In this document: in pieces, positions 9,104 to 17,940 of the stretch
How positions within the stretch are numbered: the first letter of the stretch is position 1
Layout: every line of letters starts with the position of its first letter
NCBI RefSeq assembly: GCF_003989665.1
Contig: NZ_RZIJ01000001.1
Location: 186,001 to 250,000, forward strand
DNA: 64,000 nt
DNA from: Azospirillum doebereinerae
GTDB taxonomy: Bacteria > Pseudomonadota > Alphaproteobacteria > Azospirillales > Azospirillaceae
Direction: 5' to 3'
Made by a program: the position numbers and the translations under genes
Notes under the pieces: generated by a model
Database searches by the model: none
What the model saw: the letters and a program-made list of their open reading frames with translations, nothing else
Told to the model about the DNA's origin: nothing

Positions 9104-9139
9104 AAAACCCCGCGAAAGGCCGTCATGCCTGTCGCGGGG
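9104..9139 (-). terminator. Rho-independent terminator of the DUF6481 gene
   Basis: On the minus strand CCCCGCGA (9139-9132) and TCGCGGGG (9115-9108) form an 8-bp stem over a 16-base loop, followed by TTTT (9107-9104). It lies about 40 bp beyond the stop codon at 9180. Confidence 0.75.
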
Positions 9140-9179
9140 CTCTGGAAAGGCCGTGAGTTAAGACCGCCGACGCTGACGG

Positions 9180-9524
9180 TTATTTCCGGGCCTTGCGGGC
9201 AGCGTAGCGGGCATCGCGCGCCGCTTTCTGTTCAGCCAGCAAGCTCTGATCGTTTGCCGCGCGCGCAGCGGCGTCCTGGACGGCTTGGGCCTCGGCAGCA
9301 AGTTTCTCGGCAGCGGCCTTGGCCTCTGCGGCTTCGCGGTCCGCCTTGCGCTCGGCAGCGCGCGCCTCGCGAGCGACGCGAACGGCGAGGAGCTCGCTCT
9401 GTCGTGCGGCAAAAGCCGCATCGTCCAGGACAGAGCTTTCGCGGTATTTCTCCACTTGGGCCTTTTTTGCAGCAGTGGCGGCGCTTCGCCGATCACCGAA
9501 ACCCACTTCCTTGAAACCGCTCAT
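9180..9524 (-). CDS. DUF6481 family protein (alanine-rich coiled coil)
   Basis: A 114-aa protein starting MSGFKEVGFGDRRSAATAAK, the hallmark of the DUF6481 family. The rest, residues about 15-114, is a continuous Ala/Arg/Glu-rich helix likely to form a coiled coil. No enzymatic residues are present and no function is established. The start at 9524 has AGGAAG about 10 nt upstream and coincides with the family N-terminus; an earlier ATG adds 11 unrelated residues. It sits alone in the inserted segment, transcribed against the polysaccharide operon and ended by its own terminator, so it is almost certainly unrelated to sugar synthesis. Confidence 0.85.
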   Translation of the reverse strand: MSGFKEVGFGDRRSAATAAKKAQVEKYRESSVLDDAAFAARQSELLAVRVAREARAAERKADREAAEAKAAAEKLAAEAQAVQDAAARAANDQSLLAEQKAARDARYAARKARK

Positions 9525-9756
9525 TAATACGTAGCTTCCTGTCATTTTCTCGAACAAGAAGCCAATTTACACCACCACGCACCAAATCTCATCACGCAAT
9601 ATTTGGGTTGCTCCATTGCGATTCGAGGAGGTGACAGGGTGGGCGGAGTCTTGGATCTGATTGGCGTCGCATGGTAGAGCCTTTTGACGCATTGCTCTCA
9701 GCGAAGCTATGAATACATTGAAATCCCTATGCTTTTGCGTCAATTGCAATGGCATT

Positions 9757-9780
9757 AAGGACTGTCACAAGATCGCCTGA
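9757..9780 (+). repeat. 24-bp direct repeat, right copy
   Basis: AAGGACT, G, then TCACAAGATCGCCTGA: matches the epimerase 3' end at 8934-8957 at 23 of 24 positions. It lies 6 bp before the glycosyltransferase start at 9787, which is probably where the epimerase originally ended. Confidence 0.9.
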
Positions 9781-9786
9781 CCCATC

Positions 9787-10977
9787 ATGACCGCCCCCAT
9801 CACCGCACAACGCCGCCCGAAGCTGCTCTACCTTGTGACGGAGGACTGGTATTTCTGGTCCCACCGCCTGCCCATGGCGCGCGCCGCGCGCGACGCCGGC
9901 TTCGACGTGACGGTCGCCGCCCGCGTCGACAAGCACGGCGAGCGCATCGCGGCGGAAGGCTTCCGGGTGCTGCCGCTGGCCTGGCAGCGGCGCAGCGTCA
10001 ACCCGCTGGGGGCGCTCGGTGCCGTCCGGGAGATCGCGGCGCTCTACCGGCGCGAGGCGCCCGACATCGTCCATCACGTTGCCATGAAGCCGGTGCTGCT
10101 CGGCGGTCTGGCGTCGATGGCGGCGCGGGTTCCGGCGGTGGTCAACGCGCTGACCGGGCTGGGTTCCGCCTTCATCGGCAGCGGCGGGTTGAAGTCGCGC
10201 GTGGCCGGAGCGGTGGCGCGGCCGCTGCTGCGCGCCGTGCTGAGCCGCCCGAACAGCCTTGCCATCCTCCAGAACGCCGACGACCGCCGCACGCTGGTCG
10301 AGGCCGGACTGCTCGACGCCGACCGCGCCTGGATCGTCCGAGGGTCGGGCATCGACACCACCCATTACAAGGCGCTGCCGGAACCGCCCGAGCCGCCGGT
10401 CACCGTCGGCTGCGTCGCCCGCCTGCTCGCCGACAAGGGCGTGGCTCCGCTGGTCGAGGCGCAGCAGGCCCTGCGCGCCAAGGGGCTGGACGTGCGCCTG
10501 CTGCTGGCCGGCACGCCCGACCCGGAGAACCCGACCTCGATCCCGCAGGCCGATCTCGACCGCTGGGCGGCCATGCCCGGCGTGGAGTTGGCCGGGCATG
10601 TCGCCGACGTCCGCGCCGTCTGGTCGCGCTGCCACGTCGCCGTGCTGGCCTCGCGCCGCGAGGGGCTGCCGAAGAGCCTGCTGGAGGCCGCCGCCTGCGG
10701 CCGCGCCATCGTGGCGACCGACGTGCCCGGCTGCCGCGAGGTCGCCCACGCCGGGGAGAACGCGCTGCTGGTGCCGCCGGACGACGCCAACGCCCTGGCC
10801 GGGGCGCTGGAGACCTTGGTCCGCGACTCAGGCCTGCGCGCCCGCTTCGGAGAGGCCAGCCGCCGGCTGGTCGAATCCGACATGGCCGCCGACCGGGTCG
10901 GCGCCCGGACCGTCGAGCTGTACCGCAGCCTGCTGACCAACGTGCATCCCTCGGCCGTGCCGGCGGAGGCGTCATGA
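9787..10977 (+). CDS. Glycosyltransferase family 4
   Basis: A 396-aa GT-B glycosyltransferase of the GT4 type. The N-terminal domain starts with LLYLVTEDWYFWSHRLPMA, common to polysaccharide GT4 enzymes. The C-terminal nucleotide-sugar domain contains the EX7E signature REGLPKSLLEAAACG. It probably adds the second sugar to the lipid-linked primer at the cytoplasmic face. The donor and linkage cannot be read from sequence. Its stop overlaps the next start by 4 bp (ATGA at 10974), indicating tight coupling with the initiating transferase. Before the insertion at 8958-9756 it would have followed the epimerase by 6 bp. Confidence 0.92.
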   Translation: MTAPITAQRRPKLLYLVTEDWYFWSHRLPMARAARDAGFDVTVAARVDKHGERIAAEGFRVLPLAWQRRSVNPLGALGAVREIAALYRREAPDIVHHVAMKPVLLGGLASMAARVPAVVNALTGLGSAFIGSGGLKSRVAGAVARPLLRAVLSRPNSLAILQNADDRRTLVEAGLLDADRAWIVRGSGIDTTHYKALPEPPEPPVTVGCVARLLADKGVAPLVEAQQALRAKGLDVRLLLAGTPDPENPTSIPQADLDRWAAMPGVELAGHVADVRAVWSRCHVAVLASRREGLPKSLLEAAACGRAIVATDVPGCREVAHAGENALLVPPDDANALAGALETLVRDSGLRARFGEASRRLVESDMAADRVGARTVELYRSLLTNVHPSAVPAEAS

Positions 10978-11975
10978 ACGGCGTCGCGACGATGCTCATC
11001 GTATTGGGGCTGTGCTGGCTGGCCTCCTGGGCCCTGACCGGCCGGGTGTTGGCCTATCTGCGGGGCCGGGCGATCCTCGACCATCCCAACGACCGGTCAA
11101 GCCATTCCATCCCGACGCCGCGCGGCGGCGGCTGGGGGGTGATGCTGACTTTGCTGCCGGCCTGGATCCTGATCGGCGCCGCGACCGGCGACATCGGCCA
11201 CGCCTTGCCGATCCTGGTCGGGATCGCGGCGCTGATGGCGGTCTCCTGGATGGACGACCGGCGCGGCCTCGGCCCGGCGCCGCGCTTCCTGATCCAGATC
11301 GCCGCCGTCGCCGGAGGCTTGGCCGCGCTGCCGGGCGACGGGCTGGTGTTCCAGGGGGTGCTGCCCTTCTGGGCCGACCGGCTGGTCGCCGCCATCGGCT
11401 GGCTGTGGTTCGTCAACCTCTTCAACTTCATGGACGGCATCGACGGCTTGGCCGGGTCCGAGACCGCCACCATCGGGGCCGGGCTGGCGCTGGTCGCGGC
11501 GCTGGCCGGGCTGTCTCCGGCGCTGGGCCTCTACGGGGTGGCGGCGGCGGGGGCGGCGCTGGGCTTCCTGATGTGGAACTGGCACCCGGCCAAGCTGTTC
11601 ATGGGCGATGTCGGCAGCGTGCCGCTGGGCTTCGCGCTCGGCTGGCTGCTGCTGAGCGTCGCGGCGGCGGGCTTCTGGCCGGCGGCGCTGCTGCTCCCCG
11701 CCTATTTCCTGGCCGACGCGACCTTTACGCTGCTGCGCCGGCTGGCCGAGCGCAAGAAGGTCTGGCAGGCCCATCGCGAGCATTTCTACCAGAAGGCCAC
11801 CCAGCGCGGACGCAACCACGCGCAGGTCGTCCGCATGGTGCTGGCGCTGAACGCCGCGCTGGTCGCGCTGGCGGCGGCGTCGCTGAGCCTGGGCTGGCCG
11901 GTGCTGCTGCCGGGCGCGGCGGCGGTGGTCCTGCTGCTGGCGGCGCTGGCCCGCCCGGCGCGGGTGGCCGCCTGA
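10974..11975 (+). CDS. WecA/WbpL-type undecaprenyl-phosphate sugar-1-phosphate transferase
   Basis: A 333-aa polytopic membrane protein of the MraY/WecA superfamily, with about ten hydrophobic segments. Cytoplasmic motifs are intact: SWMDDRRGLGP (the Asp pair), VNLFNFMDGIDGLAG, and KLFMGDVGSVPLG. The basic, His-containing loop AHREHFYQKATQRGRNHAQ is like WecA's HxH region. It starts O-antigen or capsule units by moving a HexNAc-1-phosphate from a UDP-sugar to undecaprenyl phosphate. With the dehydratase and reductase downstream, a QuiNAc- or FucNAc-type donor is likely (compare Pseudomonas WbpL and Rhizobium WreU). The start overlaps the GT4 stop. Confidence 0.93.
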   Translation: MNGVATMLIVLGLCWLASWALTGRVLAYLRGRAILDHPNDRSSHSIPTPRGGGWGVMLTLLPAWILIGAATGDIGHALPILVGIAALMAVSWMDDRRGLGPAPRFLIQIAAVAGGLAALPGDGLVFQGVLPFWADRLVAAIGWLWFVNLFNFMDGIDGLAGSETATIGAGLALVAALAGLSPALGLYGVAAAGAALGFLMWNWHPAKLFMGDVGSVPLGFALGWLLLSVAAAGFWPAALLLPAYFLADATFTLLRRLAERKKVWQAHREHFYQKATQRGRNHAQVVRMVLALNAALVALAAASLSLGWPVLLPGAAAVVLLLAALARPARVAA

Positions 11976-12928
11976 TGCGCGTCCTCGTCACCGGAGCCAA
12001 CGGCTTCGTCGGGCGGGCGCTGGTGCCGCTGCTGGCCGAGCGTGGCCATTGGGTGCGCGCCGCCATCCGCAATTCCGGTACCGCCGTTCCGGCCGCCGCC
12101 GAGACGGTCGGCGTCGGCGACATCGGCCCGGACACCGATTGGGCCCGCGCGCTGGACGGCATCGACGCGGTGGTGCATCTGGCCGCCCGCGTCCACGTCA
12201 TGCGGGACACCGCCGCCGACCCGCTCGCCGCCTTCCGTGCCGTCAACACCGAGGGCACGCGCCGGCTTGCCGAATCCGCCGCCTCGGCCGGGGTGCGGCG
12301 TTTCGTTTATCTCAGCAGCGTCAAGGCGCTGGTGGACGAGAGCCAGCCCCGCCCGCTCGACGACGCGACGCCGGCCAACCCACACTCCCCCTACGGCGTC
12401 TCCAAGCTGGAGGCCGAGCGCGCGCTCGCCGGCATCGCCGCCCGCACCGGGCTGGAGGTCGCGACGATCCGCCCGCCGCTGGTCTACGGCCCCGGCGTCG
12501 GCGGCAACTTCCGCAGCCTGCTGAAGCTGGTGGCGAGCGGCCTCCCCCTGCCCTTCGGCGCGCTCGACAACCGCCGCAGCTTGGTCTTCGTCGGCAACCT
12601 CGCCGACGCGGCGGCGCTCTGCCTCACCCACCCGCAGGCGCCCGACGGCACCTTCCTGATCCACGACGGGCAGCCCCTGTCCACGGCGGAGCTGGTGCGC
12701 GCCATCGGCACGGCGCTCGGGACACCGGCCCGCCTGCTGCCGGTCCCCGCCGGGCTGATGGCGCTCGGCGCCGGACTGGTCGGCAAGCGGGCGGTGTACG
12801 ACCGCATCGCCGGATCCCTGACCGTGGACGACCGCCCCCTGCGCGAACGGCTGGGCTGGCGCCCCCCGCACGCCCCCGCGTCCGGGTTGCGCGCCACGGC
12901 GGAATGGTTCAAAGCTTCACGCGGCTGA
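11975..12928 (+). CDS. NDP-sugar epimerase/reductase (WbpV/WreQ-like)
   Basis: A 317-aa extended SDR protein with the Rossmann motif GANGFVG (7-13), Ser in VYLSSVKAL, and YGVSK as the YxxxK pair. The ending PLRERLGWRPPHAP is typical of WbpV/WbpK-like 4-ketoreductases. These reduce the UDP-4-keto-6-deoxy-HexNAc made by a WbpM-type dehydratase to UDP-QuiNAc or UDP-FucNAc. The ATG overlaps the upstream stop by one base (TGATG at 11973-11977). Whether it is a C4 epimerase or a reductase is inferred from context. Product stereochemistry cannot be decided here. Confidence 0.85.
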   Translation: MRVLVTGANGFVGRALVPLLAERGHWVRAAIRNSGTAVPAAAETVGVGDIGPDTDWARALDGIDAVVHLAARVHVMRDTAADPLAAFRAVNTEGTRRLAESAASAGVRRFVYLSSVKALVDESQPRPLDDATPANPHSPYGVSKLEAERALAGIAARTGLEVATIRPPLVYGPGVGGNFRSLLKLVASGLPLPFGALDNRRSLVFVGNLADAAALCLTHPQAPDGTFLIHDGQPLSTAELVRAIGTALGTPARLLPVPAGLMALGAGLVGKRAVYDRIAGSLTVDDRPLRERLGWRPPHAPASGLRATAEWFKASRG

Positions 12929-12976
12929 CCGGACAGGGCGTCCGAAATACGGCCGAACGACAGCAGGGCAAGCGGC

Positions 12977-14911
12977 ATGCGCATCCCGTCCCCACGGGCA
13001 TTTCTCGTCTTTCTCCACGACCTGACCATGACCGGCGCCGCCTTGGCGGTCGCGTTGTATCTGCGGGTCGGCGGCCCGTCCTTCGAGTTCTACAGCGACG
13101 CGCTGGTCACGGCGCTGCCGATGCTGGTCGGCATCTCCGCCGTGGTCTTCGTGCTGTTCGGGCTCTATCGTGGCATCTGGCGCTACGCGTCGGTCCCCGA
13201 TCTGGTGCAGGTGATCCGCGCCGTCACGGTGGGGGTGCTGTGCTTCGTGCTGGCGATGTTCCTGCTGACCCGGCTGGAATCCCTGCCCCGCTCGCTGCCG
13301 CCCATCCTGTGGCTGGTCCAGATCGTGCTGCTCGGGGGGCCGCGTTTCGCCTACCGCCTGTTCAAGGACCGCCGTCTGAGCTTCGGCGACGTGGCCACGG
13401 GCGTGCCGCGCATCCCCGTGCTGCTGCTGGGCGTCGGCGACGCGGCGGAGCTGTTCATCCGCTCGCTCGACCAGTCGGGGCAGGCCGCCTACCGCGTCGT
13501 CGGCATCCTCGACGAGAAGGGCCGCCGCGTCGGCCACGCCGTGCGCGGCGTGAAGGTGCTGGGCGGTCCCGACGATCTGGCCCGCGTGGTCGAAAACCTC
13601 GACCGCAAGGGCGACCGCCCGCAGCGGCTGATCGTCACCAAGGGCTCGAACGAGATCCCCGGCGCCACGCTCCGCACCCTGCTCGATCAGGCCGAGGCGC
13701 TGGGCCTGATCCTGTCGCGCCTGCCCAGCCTGACCGAGTTCAAGTCGGCGCTGGGCGAGGGCAAGGGCATCGAGGTCCGCCCCATCGCGCTGGAGGATCT
13801 GCTGGGCCGCCCGCAGGCGGTGCTCGACCGGGGCGCCATCGCCGGGCTGGTCGGCGGGCGGCGCGTCGTGGTGACGGGGGCCGGCGGCACCATCGGCAGC
13901 GAGCTGGTGCGCCAGATCGCCGCGCTGAAACCCGAACGCCTGATCCTGGTCGATGCCGGGGAGTTCAACCTCTACAGCATCGAGATGGAGGTGCGGGAGC
14001 GCTTCCCCGATCTCGACACCCGCGCCGTCATCGCCGACGTGCGCGACCGCGACCGCGTCATGCGCCTGTTCCAGGAGGAGCGCCCGGCGATGGTCTTCCA
14101 CGCCGCCGCGCTCAAGCACGTGCCGCTGGTCGAGGCCAACCCGTGCGAGGGCGCGCTGACCAACGTGGTCGGCACCCGCAACGTCGCCGACGCCGCGCGG
14201 GCGGCGGGCTGCCTCGCCATGGTGCTGATCTCGACCGACAAGGCGATCCGCCCGACCAGCGTCATGGGCGCCGCCAAGCGCTTCGCCGAGACCTACTGCC
14301 AGGCGCTCGACGTGCTGCCGCCGCGCGACGGGGCTGACCACGCCACCCGCTACATGACCGTGCGCTTCGGCAACGTGCTGGGCTCCTCGGGCTCGGTGGT
14401 GCCGCTGTTCACCCGCCAGCTCGCCAAGGGAGGCCCGCTGACCGTCACCCACCCCGACATGCGCCGCTACTTCATGACGGTGCGCGAGGCGGTGGAGCTG
14501 GTGCTCCAGGCCTCGGCCCACGGCGTCGCCCGAGCCGAGGACCGCGGCAAGGTGCTGGTGCTGGACATGGGCGAGCCGGTGAAGATCGCCGACCTCGCGC
14601 GCCAGATGATCCGGCTGGCCGGCTACCGGCCCGGCGTCGACATCGAGATCGCCTACACCGGCCTTCGCCCCGGCGAAAAGCTGTTCGAGGAGATCCTGAC
14701 CGCCGCCGAGGCGCCGTCCCGCACCGAGGCGGACGGGGTCTTCCTGGCCTCGCCCCGGCTGATCGACTACGCGCTGGTCAACCGCGCGCTGGGCGAGTTG
14801 GAGGGCGCGGCCAAGGCCGGCGACGGCGAGCGGGTGCTGACGATCCTGGGCAACATCGTGCCGGATTTCCGCGCCGAAGCCGTCCTGCCGCCGACCGGAA
14901 CGCGGGCTTGA
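12977..14911 (+). CDS. Membrane-bound UDP-GlcNAc 4,6-dehydratase (WbpM/CapD type)
   Basis: A 644-aa protein with four N-terminal membrane segments (about residues 12-115). A CoA-binding-like Rossmann domain follows, then a C-terminal dehydratase domain with GAGGTIGSELVRQI. The active site reads STDKAIRPTSVMGAAKR, i.e. Met-Lys in place of the classical Tyr-Lys, as in WbpM-type enzymes. It converts UDP-GlcNAc to the 4-keto-6-deoxy sugar at the inner membrane. Length matches WbpM, WreV and PglF-type homologues. It ends the operon and is followed by a hairpin terminator. The 48-bp gap upstream is short enough for cotranscription. Confidence 0.93.
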   Translation: MRIPSPRAFLVFLHDLTMTGAALAVALYLRVGGPSFEFYSDALVTALPMLVGISAVVFVLFGLYRGIWRYASVPDLVQVIRAVTVGVLCFVLAMFLLTRLESLPRSLPPILWLVQIVLLGGPRFAYRLFKDRRLSFGDVATGVPRIPVLLLGVGDAAELFIRSLDQSGQAAYRVVGILDEKGRRVGHAVRGVKVLGGPDDLARVVENLDRKGDRPQRLIVTKGSNEIPGATLRTLLDQAEALGLILSRLPSLTEFKSALGEGKGIEVRPIALEDLLGRPQAVLDRGAIAGLVGGRRVVVTGAGGTIGSELVRQIAALKPERLILVDAGEFNLYSIEMEVRERFPDLDTRAVIADVRDRDRVMRLFQEERPAMVFHAAALKHVPLVEANPCEGALTNVVGTRNVADAARAAGCLAMVLISTDKAIRPTSVMGAAKRFAETYCQALDVLPPRDGADHATRYMTVRFGNVLGSSGSVVPLFTRQLAKGGPLTVTHPDMRRYFMTVREAVELVLQASAHGVARAEDRGKVLVLDMGEPVKIADLARQMIRLAGYRPGVDIEIAYTGLRPGEKLFEEILTAAEAPSRTEADGVFLASPRLIDYALVNRALGELEGAAKAGDGERVLTILGNIVPDFRAEAVLPPTGTRA

Positions 14912-14920
14912 GAAAAGAAC

Positions 14921-14943
14921 GCGGGGAAGTGTTTTCCCCGCTT
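14921..14943 (+). terminator. Hairpin ending the polysaccharide operon
   Basis: GCGGGGAA (14921-14928) pairs with TTCCCCGC (14934-14941) over a 5-base loop, 10 bp after the dehydratase stop codon. No long T-run follows, so efficiency is uncertain. Confidence 0.65.
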
Positions 14944-15044
14944 GCATCCCCCCGGTCCGTGTGGCATAACCCGCGCCACTTGAGGGGGCGGCCAGCCTGG
15001 ACGCCCCTCGCGAGTGTGTCGGTTCAAGAGTTTCCGTTTCCGGC

Positions 15045-15119
<75 letters not shown>

Positions 15120-15165
15120 TTCTTCCGGAACGACCGGTTCTGAACCGAACGCGCCTCGCATCGGC

Positions 15166-15240
<75 letters not shown>

Positions 15241-15343
15241 TCCCCCATTCTTCCCCGCACCACATCGCCTCCTTGACGCCGCCCGCGAAAGGCCGCAAGA
15301 AACGCCCCGTTCGTTCAGGGCCGCGTTTGGGGAGAATGTCATC

Positions 15344-16420
15344 ATGGCCGGCAACAGCTTCGGCACGCTTTTCCGCTTCACCACCTGGGGCGAGAGCCAC
15401 GGCCCCGCCATCGGCGTGGTGGTGGACGGCTGCCCGTCGCTCCTCGACCTGACCGAGGCCGACATCCAGCCCTGGATGGACAAGCGCCGTCCCGGCCAGT
15501 CGCGCTACACCACCCAACGCCAGGAACCCGATCAGGTGAAGATCCTGTCCGGCGTGTTCGAGGGGAAGACCACCGGCACGCCGATCTCGTTGATGATCGA
15601 GAACACCGACCAGCGCTCCAAGGACTACAGCGAGATCGCGGCCAAATTCCGCCCCGGCCACGCCGACTACACCTATTGGGAAAAATACGGCATCCGCGAC
15701 TATCGCGGCGGCGGGCGCTCCTCGGCGCGGGAAACCGCCTGCCGGGTCGCGGCGGGCGCGGTGGCGCGCAAGGCGCTGGGGGCCGGCATCGCCGTGCGCG
15801 GCGCCCTGGTGCAGATCGGCCCGCACAAGATCGACCGTTCCCGCTGGGATTGGGCGGAGATCGACAACAACCCCTTCTTCTGCCCCGACCCGGTGATGGC
15901 CACGCAATGGGCGGACTACCTCGACGGCATCCGCAAGAGCGGCTCGTCGGTCGGCGCCGTGGTGGAGCTGGTGGCGTCCGGCGTGCCGGTGGGCCTGGGC
16001 GATCCGCTCTACGACAAGCTGGACAGCGATCTGGCCCGCGCGATGATGACGATCAACGCCGTGAAGGGCGTCGAGATCGGCAACGGCTTCGAGGCGGCGG
16101 AACTGACCGGCGAGACCAACGCCGACGAGATGCGCATGGGCGCCGACGGCAAGCCGGTCTTCCAGTCGAACAACGCGGGCGGCATCCTGGGCGGGATTTC
16201 CACGGGGCAGGACGTGGTCCTGCGCTTCGCCGTGAAGCCGACCAGCTCGATCCTGACGCCGCGCCAGACGGTCGACATCCACGGCCAGGAGACCGACATC
16301 CTGACCAAGGGTCGCCACGACCCCTGCGTCGGCATCCGCGCCGTGCCGGTGGGCGAGGCGATGATGGCCTGCGTGCTGGCCGACCATCTGCTGCGCCGCC
16401 GCGCCGAACGCCGCGACTGA
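15344..16420 (+). CDS. aroC: Chorismate synthase
   Basis: Catalyses the last common step of the shikimate pathway, EPSP to chorismate, with reduced FMN. The 358-aa length is normal. Family signatures are present: [20 protein letters not shown] at the N-terminus, [20 protein letters not shown] (about 103-122), and [18 protein letters not shown] near the C-terminus. GGAG lies 9 nt before ATG 15344. It follows the tRNA-Thr pair and precedes a gene for a secreted protein. The latter starts 18 bp after its stop and is probably cotranscribed without sharing its role. Confidence 0.98.
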   Translation: MAGNSFGTLFRFTTWGESHGPAIGVVVDGCPSLLDLTEADIQPWMDKRRPGQSRYTTQRQEPDQVKILSGVFEGKTTGTPISLMIENTDQRSKDYSEIAAKFRPGHADYTYWEKYGIRDYRGGGRSSARETACRVAAGAVARKALGAGIAVRGALVQIGPHKIDRSRWDWAEIDNNPFFCPDPVMATQWADYLDGIRKSGSSVGAVVELVASGVPVGLGDPLYDKLDSDLARAMMTINAVKGVEIGNGFEAAELTGETNADEMRMGADGKPVFQSNNAGGILGGISTGQDVVLRFAVKPTSSILTPRQTVDIHGQETDILTKGRHDPCVGIRAVPVGEAMMACVLADHLLRRRAERRD

Positions 16421-16437
16421 GCGGCGGGAGCTTGGCG

Positions 16438-17034
16438 ATGCGGGCGCGCATGCGGCGATGGGGCTTGGCGGTGATGCTGGCCGGTTGGGCGATGCCCCCA
16501 GCCATGGCCGCCGAGCCCCTGCCCGCTCCGCCGCCCGGCCGCGACTTTCTGGAGTATGACGAGGCGGTCAAGAGCTGGAAGCTCTACTGCCGCGTCTGGC
16601 CGGCCGACCGCCGCGTCGAATGCGACCTGTCGGCGCGCGGCGTGAACGACCGCGGCGCGCGTCTGGTCTGGCTGCGCTCCACCGAACGCTGGCTGGACGG
16701 CCTGCGCTTCCGCGCCGACGCCGAGGCGCTGGACCTGTCCAGGCCGGTGCGCGTCTGGACCGGCAAGGCGCTGTTCCGCCCGGAATTCCCGTGCAAGCCC
16801 TTCCCCTTCGAGACAAACACCTGCGCCGTCACCGACCCGGCCACCAACCGCGCGCTGGTGGAGCGCATGGCCGACGCCCCGGAGATCTCGGTCGTCGGCC
16901 AGTCGCCCACGGGGGCCAAGACCGAGATCCGCTTCCCGATGGCCGGCTTCAAGGCCGCGCTGGATCGCGTCGAGCAGCTGCGCGCCTCGGCCGGAACGCC
17001 CTGGATGGCGCCGCCGCCCCCGCCGGCGGAGTAG
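16438..17034 (+). CDS. Secreted protein of unknown function
   Basis: A 198-aa protein with an N-terminal signal peptide: Arg-rich start, hydrophobic core and AMA-AEP cleavage near residue 25. The mature part has four cysteines (WKLYCRVWPADRRVECDLSA and CKPFPFETNTC) that could form two disulfides. Spacing of the first pair faintly recalls invasion-associated IalB-type periplasmic proteins, but I would not assign it. The C-terminus is a Pro-rich tail. GGGAG precedes ATG 16438 by about 8 nt. It sits between aroC and an AraC-type regulator. Periplasmic location is the only confident prediction. Confidence 0.75.
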   Translation: MRARMRRWGLAVMLAGWAMPPAMAAEPLPAPPPGRDFLEYDEAVKSWKLYCRVWPADRRVECDLSARGVNDRGARLVWLRSTERWLDGLRFRADAEALDLSRPVRVWTGKALFRPEFPCKPFPFETNTCAVTDPATNRALVERMADAPEISVVGQSPTGAKTEIRFPMAGFKAALDRVEQLRASAGTPWMAPPPPPAE

Positions 17035-17088
17035 GACGCCTCCCGTTGCGCGATGGGCAAGCCGGCCGGCATCCGCTATAAACGCGGC

Positions 17089-17859
17089 ATGCCCGCGCAC
17101 CCGCATTTCAGCATCGACATCCGCAGCTACGGCGAGGACCGGGGCGCTGACCGGCATGATTTCGCGCAGCTGGTCCTGCCGCTCAGCGGCACGCTGCTCA
17201 TGGACATCGCCGGGCGGGAAAGCGGGCTCGATCCATCGCGCGCGGCCTTCGTCGACACCGGCGCCCCCCATTCGCAGACCAGCGACCGGCCGAACCGCTC
17301 GCTGATTCTCGACCTCGACCCCGCCGGGCTGGACCCGGAGATCGCCGAGCGGCTGACCCGAGCGCCCTTCGTGCAACTCACCCCGGCCGCCAACAAGCTG
17401 GTCGACTACATGGGCCTGCTGGCGGGAAGCGGCCAAATCTCCGCGTCGACGCTGCGGCTGTGGGTTCCCCTGTTGCTCGACACGCTGGCGCAGGTGGCGC
17501 CCAAGCCGCCGTCGCGGCTCGCCGCCCTGCTGGCCGGGATCGAGGCCGAGCCGGGGCTGGCCTGGACCACGGCGACGATGGCCGAACGCGCCGGGGTCAG
17601 CGTCAGCCGGCTCCACACGCTGTTCCGCAGCGAGTTCGGCACCACGCCGCACGCTTGGCTCTCCGACGTCCGGCTGAAGCGGGTGCGGGAGTGGCTCGCG
17701 CGGTCGGAGCGGTCCATCGCCGAGCTGGCCTACCGCGCCGGCTACGCCGACCAGAGCGCGCTGACCCGCGCGATGCGGCAGGCGACCGGCCTGACGCCCG
17801 CCGCTTACCGCCGCCAGAGCCGGGCGGCCGCGCAGGAGACCACGCACAAAATTCCGTAG
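17089..17859 (+). CDS. AraC family transcriptional regulator
   Basis: A 256-aa regulator. Residues about 1-100 form a cupin-like sensing domain (VLPLSGTLLMDIAGRE, DTGAPHSQT). Residues about 155-250 form the double helix-turn-helix DNA-binding domain, with MAERAGVSVSRLHTLFRSEF and the second-helix pattern IAELAYRAGYADQSALTRAM. ATG 17089 was preferred because it opens the cupin fold; ATG 17053 adds 12 unconserved residues. It lies 81 bp before an EamA-type exporter in the same direction. This is a common pairing in which the regulator controls the exporter. The ligand is unknown. Confidence 0.92.
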   Translation: MPAHPHFSIDIRSYGEDRGADRHDFAQLVLPLSGTLLMDIAGRESGLDPSRAAFVDTGAPHSQTSDRPNRSLILDLDPAGLDPEIAERLTRAPFVQLTPAANKLVDYMGLLAGSGQISASTLRLWVPLLLDTLAQVAPKPPSRLAALLAGIEAEPGLAWTTATMAERAGVSVSRLHTLFRSEFGTTPHAWLSDVRLKRVREWLARSERSIAELAYRAGYADQSALTRAMRQATGLTPAAYRRQSRAAAQETTHKIP

Positions 17860-17940
17860 ACCAAGCCCAAGACAGGCCCAAGACCCCGCCCCCGTCCCGT
17901 GGCATGGTCGCGCGATCATCGCGAGAGGCTGTGCGTCATC

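Larger units (their letters stand above)
8958..9756. other. Inserted segment within the polysaccharide operon
   Basis: About 800 bp lying between two copies of the epimerase 3' end. It separates the first operon gene from the rest. It carries one recognisable gene (DUF6481, minus strand, opposite to the operon) and its terminator. The right part, about 9540-9756, is clearly AT-richer by eye than the flanking sugar genes. No integrase or transposase gene is present. At 9006-9164 a plus-strand frame without a good start (…LFRRLVETGKHLAELVGL…) may be a gene remnant. The structure suggests a small acquired cassette or the relic of a larger element. Confidence 0.7.

Noticed and set aside
9567..9755. 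A 62-codon minus-strand frame in the AT-rich part of the inserted segment
   Set aside because: It has no convincing ribosome-binding site and no recognisable family, so it is left as non-coding; it could be a remnant.
12049..14337. A 762-codon plus-strand frame across the epimerase and dehydratase genes
   Set aside because: It overlaps two genes with intact active sites in other frames; its translation is Arg/Pro/Ala-rich noise.
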